Assembly (NCBI RefSeq): GCF_052055485.1
Contig: NZ_CP197171.1
Location: 682,001-746,000, forward strand
Length of the DNA stretch: 64,000 bases
Reading direction: 5' to 3'
Origin: Amphibacillus sp052055485
Lineage (GTDB): Bacteria; Bacillota; Bacilli; Bacillales; Amphibacillaceae
Notes under the pieces: model-generated
What the model saw: the letters and a program-made list of their open reading frames with translations, nothing else
The model's database searches: none
Told to the model about the DNA's origin: nothing
Position numbers and translations under genes: made by a program
Shown here: piece after piece, positions 16,156-23,669 of the stretch
Numbering within the stretch: the first letter of the stretch is position 1
How the letters are laid out: the number at the start of each line of letters is the position of its first letter

Positions 16156-17793
16156 ATGCCTACAAAATTGCAAGCGATGTCAGAGCTGGCGGAGGATACC
16201 GCCAAACGAATTACAAGTAGTCTTGCAGATTGGACTGGTTTTCTGACCACTGTGGGGCGGCTATATAAATACCCTTACCATGAACAGCTGATGATTTACG
16301 CACAAAGACCTGATGCAACGGCTTGTGCGGAATATGACCTGTGGAACAACAAAATGAACCGATATGTCCGACGTGGATCAAAGGGAATTGCATTACTTGA
16401 CCCCGCTGGAGATACCTTAAAATTAAGATATGTTTTTGATGTTTCCGATACAGGTAGCAGAGAAAACTCTCGCCGCCCTTATCTTTGGAATATGCAGGAA
16501 TATCATAAAGAACCGATTTTAGAAACACTAAAGGATAAGTTTGATATAGAGGATAATCATCTTGCCGATGCTTTTCATAACATTGCAAGAAATATGTCCA
16601 AAGCGTATTATGATAATCACAAAGGGGATATTCGCTATCTCATCGAAAACAGTTTTTTAGAAGAATATGATGAGGATAATCTTCAAAAGGCTTTTGAAGA
16701 TGCGGCTACCGTCAGTACAGCATATACTTTGATGAAACGATGTGGACTGGATACGAAAGGCTATTTTACCCATGAGGATTTTTTAAGCATCTTTGACTTT
16801 AATACTGTTGATACTGTTGCCTTATTAGGCACAGCAGTCAGCGAACAATCGGAGCAGATATTTAGGGAAATAGCTCTTACCATTATAAAAACAGAACGTG
16901 AAAGGAGCCAAGCGTATGAACGAAATCACTTACAGCAGGAACGGGGATTATCTGATACCCAACATTCAATTGACAGAGCAGACCAGCAACGAGGAACAGA
17001 GTCCACTAGGCAAATACGGCAGAATGAGGAAACAATATCTTCAGGAACACAGGAAAGCATTATTTCATTCCCTACTCCTATCGGAGAAACTGTTCCCTCA
17101 TCTGTTAGAAATCGACCAAGCAGCCAACAAGAGGTTAGAACAGATAATGACGGATTTACAGAAAGCACAGACCCCGCCGGACAAGATGACACATCAGATG
17201 GAATGGGTGGGTTACATGAACAATCTGAAAGCACAAGCGGAGGAAATCATACGGACGGAACTTATACACAATTAAGTCTTTTCCCCACAGAGCAGGAGCA
17301 GATACAAAAAATAACGGAGAACATAGAGGTTGATAAGCCTTTACGTCCCTCCGTTTTTTCTATGTCTCAAGAGACCATTGACCATATTTTAAGAACAGGA
17401 AGCAATAGCAATGACAGCTTATTAAGAATCACTTCATTCTATCAAAAGGAGAAGTCTATAGAAGAAAAAGCAGATTTTTTACAAAAGGAATACCAAGGTG
17501 GCAAAGGGCTTCATATAGAGGGAGAAAAAATCTCTATATGGTTTCATACCGATGGTATTCATATGGCTAAGGGAGAAACTGCTCTCTATGCTCGTTCCAA
17601 GGAAGTCATTGGCTGGACGGATGTTGCAGGGAGAATTGAGGCACTTTTAAAGGACGGACAATATGTAACACCGGATACCTTAGAGAATGCAGCTGAATTT
17701 GAAAGACAACAGCTTGCAAAAACAATTTGGTATCTACAAGCAAGACTTTCTTATTTTCCATTGCTAAGCCTATGCCTAGATTGGCACAGGTAG
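16156..17793 (+). pseudogene. Large ICE LtrC/helicase-type protein, N-terminal part only
   Basis: The N-terminus (MPTKLQAMSELAEDTAKRIT, then LADWTGFLTTVGRLYKYPYH, EQLMIYAQRPDATACAEYDL) is that of the very large ICE proteins (over 2000 residues) that combine an ArdC/LtrC-like start with helicase and methylase domains. A low-complexity Ser/Thr/Gln linker covers about residues 255-375. Family-like sequence continues to about 17735 (AEFERQQLAKTIWYLQ). The frame then enters antisense parA sequence and stops at 17793. About three quarters of the gene is therefore deleted. A good GGAGG site precedes the ATG. The linker region doubles as coding sequence for tnpV. Confidence 0.75.
16916..17275 (+). 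CDS. tnpV: TnpV-like transposon protein nested in the helicase gene
   Basis: This second frame inside the large helicase-type gene encodes a 119-residue basic protein (MNEITYSRNGDYLIPNIQLT..., LGKYGRMRKQYLQEHRKALF, later WVGYMNNLKAQAEEIIRTEL), which I recognise as the transposon-encoded TnpV family of ICEs. AAAGGAG lies 8 bases before the ATG at 16916; a frame start at 16898 lacks such a site. In the host frame the same DNA encodes only a repetitive linker. TnpV function is unknown. It is intact although its host gene is truncated. Confidence 0.78.
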   Translation: MNEITYSRNGDYLIPNIQLTEQTSNEEQSPLGKYGRMRKQYLQEHRKALFHSLLLSEKLFPHLLEIDQAANKRLEQIMTDLQKAQTPPDKMTHQMEWVGYMNNLKAQAEEIIRTELIHN

Positions 17794-17848
17794 TTGTTTT
17801 GCCAACGCCACCTTTTTGGTTGGCTATGGCAATGGTTTTTGCGTTCAA
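17738..17848 (-). pseudogene. parA fragment 1 (ICE partition ATPase, 5' end)
   Basis: The minus strand encodes NAKTIAIANQKGGVGKTTTC, then ANLGIGLAMENKKVLLVD, starting from a TTG at 17848 behind GGAGG. This is the deviant Walker A start of a ParA/Soj ATPase. After about 37 residues the sequence breaks into the opposite-strand end of the helicase-type gene. The junction lies near 17731-17738, where both parents could share a few bases (TATCTACA). The same fragment recurs at 23411-23521 with about 94% identity. Confidence 0.85.
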
Positions 17849-17942
17849 TTCTGTTCCTCCTTTCAATTTTGAGCACAAAAAAGAGCTAGTCCTATAAACT
17901 AACTCCTTTGTAAAAAGGATACTCTTTAATTTTATCTATATA

Positions 17943-17980
17943 AAAAAGTTGCTACTCAAAATAAGAGCAAGCAACTTTTT
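17943..17980. terminator. Bidirectional terminator
   Basis: AAAAAGTTGCT (17943-17953) and AGCAACTTTTT (17970-17980) form an 11-bp stem with T-runs on both strands. It follows the leftward gene at 18001-18180. Confidence 0.78.
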
Positions 17981-18000
17981 GTTTTCATGTTCAATTTTAA

Positions 18001-18180
18001 TTACTGGCTAACTCCAAAATGTTTTAAATCAACTTTGATTGTCCCTACCTTTTCAGGTGTTGGGTGCTTTCGTTCATTCTTTAATTCTTCTACAGCATTA
18101 GGAACATCATACATTGGCAATCCTAAATCTCTTTTTAATTCTACAATATAGATAGTATCCTCTTGATTGTAATTTGACAT
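18001..18180 (-). CDS. Small conserved ICE protein (59 aa)
   Basis: The minus-strand frame MSNYNQEDTIYIVELKRDLG, then LPMYDVPNAVEELKNERKHP and TPEKVGTIKVDLKHFGVSQ, is 59 codons plus stop. Its composition is protein-like and it is followed by a clear terminator. No ribosome site is visible and a stop codon directly precedes the ATG, so it may be the C-terminal remnant of a longer gene cut by the palindromic element at 18182-18282. I recall similar short proteins in ICE accessory regions but assign no function. Confidence 0.55.
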   Translation of the reverse strand: MSNYNQEDTIYIVELKRDLGLPMYDVPNAVEELKNERKHPTPEKVGTIKVDLKHFGVSQ

Positions 18181-18181
18181 T

Positions 18182-18282
18182 TATCGACAAAAGTTGCTAA
18201 TGACTGCAACATAATTCAGATAAACATATCTGAATCATTGTTTTTGGTTCTGCAGTTTGCAAGTAATAATTTTTTGTCGATA
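18182..18282. repeat. MITE-like 101-bp palindromic element
   Basis: TATCGACAAAA (18182-18192) and TTTTGTCGATA (18272-18282) are perfect 11-bp terminal inverted repeats. Inside, ACTGCA pairs with TGCAGT, and ATTCAGATA (18214-18222) with TATCTGAAT (18227-18235), so the whole element is one long imperfect hairpin. It lies between the ends of two leftward genes and may be a miniature transposon that also works as a terminator. No clear target duplication is seen. Confidence 0.55.
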
Positions 18283-18289
18283 GTCTATA

Positions 18290-19342
18290 CTAAAAAATTC
18301 TATTTGCTGCCATAGCAAGTTGAATTGATAATCTAATGGGAAGAGATGCATCCGCCATCTGATTCATATCTCCTACGAAAAACAAATCTTTTATCGGATA
18401 ATAAAAAGCAAATGAACCTGTTGATCCAGAATGTCCAATTAATTCACCTTTACCCATAAAAAGACTAATCGGTCCACTTAAAGAAATTTGCATATACCCC
18501 CCTCCATAATGAATCGGTCCCATAGAAGCCTGAAGCTTATTATAAATTGATAGACGGCTAAAAATACTCTTATCAAACAATTTTCCTCCAAAGAATGCCT
18601 TTATAAATATCATTAATTCTCGAGCAGTAGTTATACAGCCCCCACTTGCACCACTGCTAATCACAAACTTAGGACGGTAGATAACCTGATTCATATAATA
18701 GATTTTAGGTATTTCATCATGATTATCTCCAGGAAGATAGGTGTTCTCTAACCCAAGTGGTTCAAAGATATACTTCTCATATGCTTTGAATAATGTTAAA
18801 CCACTCTCTTTTTCCACGATTTGTCCCAGTATATCAAAGTTTATATCTGCATAGTAAGCTTTCCCTTTATTTCTAGGTTCAAAATGGGGCTTTAACTTCT
18901 TAACTTCACTTATGGTATCGTAAAAATTAATATAAAAATCCTCCTTTAAGATTCTATTTATTAAGCTATTTTCCCCTTCTAAGTACACATCAGGTAGCCC
19001 GCTTATTTGAAACAGTAAATCAGATATTGTTAGCTCCAAAGAGTAATCCCTACCGTTATAGATATGAATCCCTTTTAAAATATTTATATCAAAATACTTT
19101 ATAATTCTATCTTCCAAGGATAATTTATCCTGCTCTAACAATATTAAAATACAACTGGTAGTAAATAACTTTGTAATACTAGCCATAAGCAATGGAGAAT
19201 TTAATTCCTTTTCTCCATATCTTTTCATAAGTGAGAATTTTCCGCCGGTGTCTTCAATTAGTAAAATTCCCTCATGAATTTTCCTTGAACTTGTAAATTT
19301 ATTAAAAACTTTTTCAAATTTCTCTGTTTTAATATTTGTCAT
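18290..19342 (-). CDS. Serine hydrolase of the beta-lactamase/PBP4* superfamily
   Basis: The 350-residue protein has the class C-like fold motifs: SxxK at ASITKLF (Ser55 to Lys58), Y-A-D-x-N in YYADINFDILG (Tyr general base) and HSG in GHSGSTGS near residue 310. No signal peptide is visible, so it is probably cytoplasmic, unlike true beta-lactamases; esterase or peptidase activity is likely. GGGAG lies just before ATG 19342; a GTG two codons earlier is less well placed. It is the last gene of a leftward operon that begins with a MarR regulator at 22913. The substrate is unknown. Confidence 0.82.
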   Translation of the reverse strand: MTNIKTEKFEKVFNKFTSSRKIHEGILLIEDTGGKFSLMKRYGEKELNSPLLMASITKLFTTSCILILLEQDKLSLEDRIIKYFDINILKGIHIYNGRDYSLELTISDLLFQISGLPDVYLEGENSLINRILKEDFYINFYDTISEVKKLKPHFEPRNKGKAYYADINFDILGQIVEKESGLTLFKAYEKYIFEPLGLENTYLPGDNHDEIPKIYYMNQVIYRPKFVISSGASGGCITTARELMIFIKAFFGGKLFDKSIFSRLSIYNKLQASMGPIHYGGGYMQISLSGPISLFMGKGELIGHSGSTGSFAFYYPIKDLFFVGDMNQMADASLPIRLSIQLAMAANRIF

Positions 19343-19459
19343 AGTCACTCCCTATATTTAGCTCGTATTGATTTTATATTTCTACAGTACTTCTTCCAAT
19401 ATATAATCTAAAACCAGACATTCCAAATCACTTTTAAAAAGAGTTCCCTCTAATAATCT

Positions 19460-19705
19460 TTATTTCCTACTTATTTTACCTGTTTTTTCATTTCCACGTT
19501 TGAAATTACCAGTAATTTTAGCCATTATCAATTGTGCTTCCACTCTATCTGCTTTTGATACTTTCGATAAAAACTTTTCACTTTCCTTGCCCTTTAATAT
19601 CATAATTTGCTTCCCATACCAAGAAATAAATACTTTATTATCTTTCGATACTCTATACGAGAAAATCTCTTCTTTGAGTTTATTTCTTTTATCTATACCA
19701 TCCAA
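19460..19705 (-). CDS. Small basic conserved protein of unknown function
   Basis: About 81 residues, rich in Lys (NKLKEEIFSYRVSKDNKVFI, then SWYGKQIMILKGKESEKFLS, ending in FKRGNEKTGK). The pattern of a short beta-hairpin with a W-x-G-K motif followed by helices looks like a real small protein, possibly nucleic-acid binding. TTG at 19705 lies 8 bases after AAAGGAG; a GTG at 19714 overlaps the ribosome site. It is fifth in the MarR-led operon, 41 bases after the 323-residue toroid gene. I do not recognise the family with certainty. Confidence 0.6.
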   Translation of the reverse strand: MDGIDKRNKLKEEIFSYRVSKDNKVFISWYGKQIMILKGKESEKFLSKVSKADRVEAQLIMAKITGNFKRGNEKTGKISRK

Positions 19706-19746
19706 TTTTTCCACTCCTTTCTATAAATATTTCTAAAACACCTACC

Positions 19747-20718
19747 CTACTTTAAGGCATTATATAATATCTCCAATACATAGGTTGTATGGTCTATTTT
19801 TTTGTTTAGGTTACTTCTCCAATTATCGGATAGCTTATATGAACTCAATGCTGTCCCAAAATCCCAAAGGTCGTCCTCACCTTGTCTATTTATGAGCCAT
19901 TCTATCTCATCATTAAATTCCTCATAAAAGCCATCAAATAGTGATACTATACGCATCGTATGTATCCAGCTGGATAATTCCTTAGTGTTTTTAATCCGTT
20001 CAGGTTTTTCATATAATCTTGTATTAGTATAAAAAATAGTCTCTGGATAGCAGTGTAGCCACTGCAGATATCGTCTTTGTATATCTACTGGTATTTTATC
20101 TTTAATATGAGCAAATAAAATAATATTGTTGATACTGTTCAATCCTATATACTTGCCATGAATATTTACACCAAGCACTCTTTTTGAAATACGATCTACT
20201 TGGGAACCATCATATAAACCATTTTGAAAACTATTCTGTAATATGTATATCCATTTTAAACAGTTTTCTGTATAGTGAGGATTTTCAGAATTAAACAATG
20301 CTAATCTTGATATAATAAATAGGGGGACTGCTGGTTTGAACCACTTATTTTTTTCCCAAGCATCAGGCCATAGTGATAAATCGCTGATCATATTTTCCAT
20401 ATGAATACATGCCTTATCAATAATCTCATCCCCTCGTTTTAAACCAAGTGCATATAAATAGAGCACTGCTGATTCTGTGGTCTTGTATTTTTGCTTTACC
20501 TTAGAATCTTGACTATGAAATCTTCCCCAGCCACCATCACAATGCTGCTCGTTTTTTATATCTTGTACCCATTTACTACAGTTTACTTTTCTTCTAAGAT
20601 CCATCATAATTTCTGGGTTTGAATCATTACTTCTGAAATTAGTTACAATCTTATATTTGACAACATCAGAAGGATTCTGTGATAATAGGATTTCTGATGC
20701 TTCCTTTAGATCAAACAT
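19747..20718 (-). CDS. Predicted alpha/alpha-toroid protein (prenyltransferase/cyclase-like)
   Basis: The 323-residue soluble protein carries a QW-like motif, QHCDGGWGRFHSQD, followed by TTESAVLYLYALG, a pattern seen in squalene-hopene cyclase and prenyltransferase repeats that build (alpha/alpha)6 toroids. Only one or two repeats are recognisable, and there is no DxDD or DDxD cyclase motif, so a terpene cyclase activity is not supported. The N-terminal part resembles that of the 359-residue neighbour (leading helix pair, then Q-N/D-G-W motif), suggesting duplication. It is fourth in the MarR-led operon. A substrate-binding or protein-modifying role is possible. Confidence 0.6.
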   Translation of the reverse strand: MFDLKEASEILLSQNPSDVVKYKIVTNFRSNDSNPEIMMDLRRKVNCSKWVQDIKNEQHCDGGWGRFHSQDSKVKQKYKTTESAVLYLYALGLKRGDEIIDKACIHMENMISDLSLWPDAWEKNKWFKPAVPLFIISRLALFNSENPHYTENCLKWIYILQNSFQNGLYDGSQVDRISKRVLGVNIHGKYIGLNSINNIILFAHIKDKIPVDIQRRYLQWLHCYPETIFYTNTRLYEKPERIKNTKELSSWIHTMRIVSLFDGFYEEFNDEIEWLINRQGEDDLWDFGTALSSYKLSDNWRSNLNKKIDHTTYVLEILYNALK

Positions 20719-20750
20719 ATGAATCGATCACCCTTTTCCTTTATTAAAAG

Positions 20751-21830
20751 CTATTCTAAATTATGAAATACCCCTTCGTATATTTCCGAATAATACAAGA
20801 TTAGTAGGCTTCTGAATGTCAAATCACATATACGTCTTTCTTCTTTACGCCAGTCCTTTTCCAATGCCAAGCCTGTATAAGTACCCCATTTTGTAAAATA
20901 ATAATGACTTAGCTTGTTTTTGAATATTCCGTCATTTTCGCTTAAAATATGAATAAGAAAATCAACTTGATCCTTTAACTCACCTATAGATTTCACTACC
21001 CCAAGTCTAGACAGCAATTCCATTCGATGAAACCACATCATCCAATCTTTATCTTCAAAGGCATCCACATCTGGATGAAAATTGTGCATACAAAAGGAAG
21101 CGGGTGCAATTAATTGGTGTCCATTTAATACAAGTATATCCGGAATCGGAGATAATCTTATTAATTGACCGATTGACGAAGTAATTATTTCTTCATTTTC
21201 TTTACTTCTCCATGTCTTTGTAAAAGCAAGCAGCCTAAGGTCATATATGCTGGGCCATTTCACTTCATCCTTAAAAATCAGTTTATTTTTATATCCTTCT
21301 GTAATGTCTTGTATTCTGTCTATAGAAAGTATAAATTTAAACTTATCCAGTGCATTTTCTATTTGTTCTTTGATGAAATCTTTATTTTCTATCCCTGCAT
21401 AAGCAAAGATAGTAGCCCTAATCAACTGTGAACCTCCAAACCCTTTTTGGTCTAAGATCTTACCCACATTAAATAAACAGCCTTTATCAAAGGTATCCAC
21501 TCTTCTTTCTAATTCATCTAACATTTTTCGAATTGGAAATTGCTCAGATAAAAGACCTTTTTCCGATAACACTCTTATTGCAGTTTCAATTCCCTTCTCG
21601 CTATGAAAATCTTCATCGATCCAACCATCTACATTTTGTTTTACTATAAACTGCTGAATCAGTTTATCTTCTAAAATTTGACTTTGCAACTTTTCTTTTT
21701 CATAGGAATCTATATCCTTTAAGATTTCCTTTTTTATCCTGTATCTTATGGATGCACCTGCATGATCCAATAAAAATTTTAATGATTTATTCATATACCC
21801 TTGTATGATATAGCCAACAATTACAATCAT
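20751..21830 (-). CDS. Second predicted alpha/alpha-toroid protein
   Basis: The 359-residue helical protein starts with MNKSLKFLLDHAGASIRYRI after a doubtful 12-residue lead. It contains KQNVDGWIDEDFHSEKGIET, a variant of the QxxxGW toroid motif, then repeated helices. No membrane helices, no catalytic motif and no signal peptide. AAAGGAG lies only 3 bases before ATG 21830, so either that ATG or the internal ATG at 21794 is used. It sits 32 bases before the related 323-residue gene, and both are probably co-translated. A cysteine/histidine cluster (CMHNFHPDVDAFEDKDW) in the C-terminal half is a candidate binding site. Confidence 0.6.
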   Translation of the reverse strand: MIVIVGYIIQGYMNKSLKFLLDHAGASIRYRIKKEILKDIDSYEKEKLQSQILEDKLIQQFIVKQNVDGWIDEDFHSEKGIETAIRVLSEKGLLSEQFPIRKMLDELERRVDTFDKGCLFNVGKILDQKGFGGSQLIRATIFAYAGIENKDFIKEQIENALDKFKFILSIDRIQDITEGYKNKLIFKDEVKWPSIYDLRLLAFTKTWRSKENEEIITSSIGQLIRLSPIPDILVLNGHQLIAPASFCMHNFHPDVDAFEDKDWMMWFHRMELLSRLGVVKSIGELKDQVDFLIHILSENDGIFKNKLSHYYFTKWGTYTGLALEKDWRKEERRICDLTFRSLLILYYSEIYEGVFHNLE

Positions 21831-21884
21831 ACGCTCCTTTCACTTTTAATATACACCTGTGTTTATTTACGATCTTAGTAATTT

Positions 21885-22418
21885 TTAATTTTGCAGCTCT
21901 AATAATAAAGGTGTTATTGTATTTTTATCGGTAAAATCTACTTTTGCTCCATATGTAACTAAAAGTTCTCTATCGTCATCTGTTAATTCATTAGAATTCT
22001 TTTTAGAAATTATAATTTTAAGCATTGCCATCATAGTTTTGTCTATTATCCCTAGCTTTTTATAATCAATTCCACCACGTAAATGGTAAAAGCTTATATT
22101 ATCACGTATTTCTTTTGGAAAATTTTTTTCTATAATTGGAACAAAAACTTCCTTCCTATCGGTTGAAGCCAAGCCTACTGTAAATACTATTATTTTTTTG
22201 TCTTTTAAGGCCTCAAAATTCTTAGTAAGGATAGAAATTCCACCAATTCCACTGGCATATAAGCCACCTCCATAAATAATCGTATCGTATTCCATTAGTT
22301 TCTTAATCTCTATTTCTGAGGATTCAAAGGAATCTGCTTTCGTTTCTTCAGCAATCCACTGAGCATATCTTTTAGTGCTTCCATATTTTGATTTATATAC
22401 TACAACTATATTATTCAT
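21885..22418 (-). CDS. Flavodoxin-domain protein (HemG/protoporphyrinogen-oxidase-like)
   Basis: The 177-residue protein begins with a flavodoxin FMN-phosphate loop, VVYKSKYGSTKRYAQWIAEE, and continues with YGGGLYASGIGG, the second FMN loop of Flavodoxin_5 proteins. The length and C-terminal segment (YHLRGGIDYKKLGIIDKTMM) resemble the HemG/menaquinone-dependent protoporphyrinogen oxidase group, though many relatives have other roles. AGGAGG lies 8 bases before the ATG. It is second in the operon, directly after MarR. It may supply electrons to, or act in, the pathway of the toroid proteins. Confidence 0.82.
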   Translation of the reverse strand: MNNIVVVYKSKYGSTKRYAQWIAEETKADSFESSEIEIKKLMEYDTIIYGGGLYASGIGGISILTKNFEALKDKKIIVFTVGLASTDRKEVFVPIIEKNFPKEIRDNISFYHLRGGIDYKKLGIIDKTMMAMLKIIISKKNSNELTDDDRELLVTYGAKVDFTDKNTITPLLLELQN

Positions 22419-22445
22419 AGATTTTCCCTCCTATCCTCCAAGAAA

Positions 22446-22913
22446 TTAAGATAATTCTTCTTCGATATTCTGTATACTATCCATCAGTCTAAATAAAACT
22501 TCATCAAGTTCTTGAATCTCACTGTTTCTTAACACGCTAAAAAATTCTTCAATAAATTTATGGTCCTTATTTTGTCGCACTTTCATATACTCTTCAATTT
22601 TCTTTGTAGAATATATTCGAAGCACACGATTGTCCAGTTCATCTTTCTCAATAGTTAAAAATCCTTTTTCTTGAAGCCTAATAGCAAGCTGTTTTGAATT
22701 TTGGTGAGATGTTCCCATTTGATTAGCTAATTGACTAAGTGTGGGGGGATTTTCAAAAAAAGTCGACAGTGTCAGCATAAAGAACCATTGCTTGGTTGTA
22801 AGCTCCCCAAGGAAACTATTTCCAATGGTCTCCAGCTTATTGGATAATAAAAATATCATTCCAAAAATACGATATCTTTTATCAATATCATGTAACCTTT
22901 CTAATTCTCTCAT
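22446..22913 (-). CDS. MarR-family transcriptional regulator
   Basis: The winged helix is visible at about residues 45-100 of a 155-residue protein: PTLSQLANQMGTSHQNSKQL, AIRLQEKGFLTIEKDELDNR with the wing Asp/Arg, and VLRIYSTKKI. N- and C-terminal helices form the dimer domain. A TTG at 22943 opens the frame, but ATG 22913 has TGGAG six bases upstream and gives the usual family N-terminus. A perfect 26-bp palindrome lies upstream (22978-23003), so autoregulation of this operon is likely. The five genes downstream are on the same strand with gaps of 27 to 117 bases. Confidence 0.87.
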   Translation of the reverse strand: MRELERLHDIDKRYRIFGMIFLLSNKLETIGNSFLGELTTKQWFFMLTLSTFFENPPTLSQLANQMGTSHQNSKQLAIRLQEKGFLTIEKDELDNRVLRIYSTKKIEEYMKVRQNKDHKFIEEFFSVLRNSEIQELDEVLFRLMDSIQNIEEELS

Positions 22914-22977
22914 ATTAATCTCCATTCTATCGCTGTCGCTCAAATTATCTTTTTCAATCTAATCTCCATATAGGATA

Positions 22978-23003
22978 AATAAAGGTAATGCATTACCTTT
23001 ATT
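22978..23003. promoter_or_regulatory. MarR operator (26-bp perfect palindrome)
   Basis: The half-site AATAAAGGTAATG is followed by its exact complement, 65 bases upstream of the MarR start. This is the size and symmetry of MarR-dimer sites. The rest of 22914-23213 holds no gene I can support. Confidence 0.75.
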
Positions 23004-23213
23004 ATAGATTAGCTTGATAATCATGTCAAACTAAAATACCTGGTACATTATCTTATTTTAGTGCCAATAATACTTTTAACGTGAGTATCTTTATCCCACA
23101 AATCTAAAAAGATTAGTATATAAAAGTTTTCAAACTATGATGCTTTCTCTCTGTTTAGATATGCAAAAGGATGTCCTTTTCTGAACATTCTATAATCTAC
23201 AACCTAAATTTGA

Positions 23214-23411
23214 ACCTTTAGGGCGTATATATATTCCACATGGTGTTCACCTGTTACATACTCTATTACATATTCTTTGGGTATTATATAGGTATAAAGT
23301 GTTTTACCTTCCCTGCCCTCATCAGCTTTCTTGCAGTACCATCACCAATACCATCTAGCATTTCTCTAAACTGTTCAAGTGTCACAATGTCAGGATACTC
23401 TTTAAACCTTA
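23214..23411 (-). pseudogene. Excisionase-type HTH protein of the ICE, frameshifted and start-less
   Basis: On the minus strand the codons read RFKEYPDIVTLEQFREMLDG, then IGDGTARKLMRAGKVKHF. A shift of frame follows, then YIIPKEYVIEYVTGEHHVEY and a stop at 23214. Together these make the small excisionase/DNA-binding protein common next to ICE integrases. The start is lost because the gene is joined at about 23411 to the parA fragment. The internal shift is near 23300. It is therefore dead, and it marks the distal end of the ICE remnant. Confidence 0.75.
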
Positions 23412-23521
23412 AGCAAGACTTTCTTATTTTCCATTGCTAAACCTATGCCTAAGTTGGCACAAGTAGTTGTTTTGCCAACGCCACCTTTTTGGTTGGCTAT
23501 GGCAATTACTTTTGCGTTCAA
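23402..23521 (-). pseudogene. parA fragment 2 (ICE partition ATPase, 5' end)
   Basis: TTG 23521 behind GGAGG begins NAKVIAIANQKGGVGKTTTC, then ANLGIGLAMENKKVLL, followed by two foreign codons and a TAA. It is the same 5' end of parA as at 17738-17848 (7 differences in 113 bp) in the same orientation, but joined here to the excisionase remnant. The two fragments form direct repeats around the MarR operon. Confidence 0.85.
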
Positions 23522-23549
23522 TTTTCTTCACCTCCAATGGGTATAAAAA

Positions 23550-23588
23550 AACGCCATCTATAGGCTCGTCTGCCTTTTAGATAGCGTT
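23550..23588 (-). terminator. Terminator-like hairpin upstream of parA fragment 2
   Basis: AACGCCATCTA (23550-23560) and TAGATAGCGTT (23578-23588) pair with one mismatch. On the minus strand the stem is followed by a T-run (the A-tract at 23545-23550), fitting a leftward terminator or attenuator of the former ICE. Confidence 0.6.
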
Positions 23589-23669
23589 ATGCGTGGTTAT
23601 TCGGTTATTTATTATATTTTATTTTTACTGAAACCCTTTGTTATCAACGGGTTCGGGAGTTGAGCATAA

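Noticed and set aside
18290..19342. True beta-lactamase (antibiotic resistance)
   Set aside because: The motifs are those of the wide serine-hydrolase superfamily, there is no signal peptide, and the operon context is not one of resistance.
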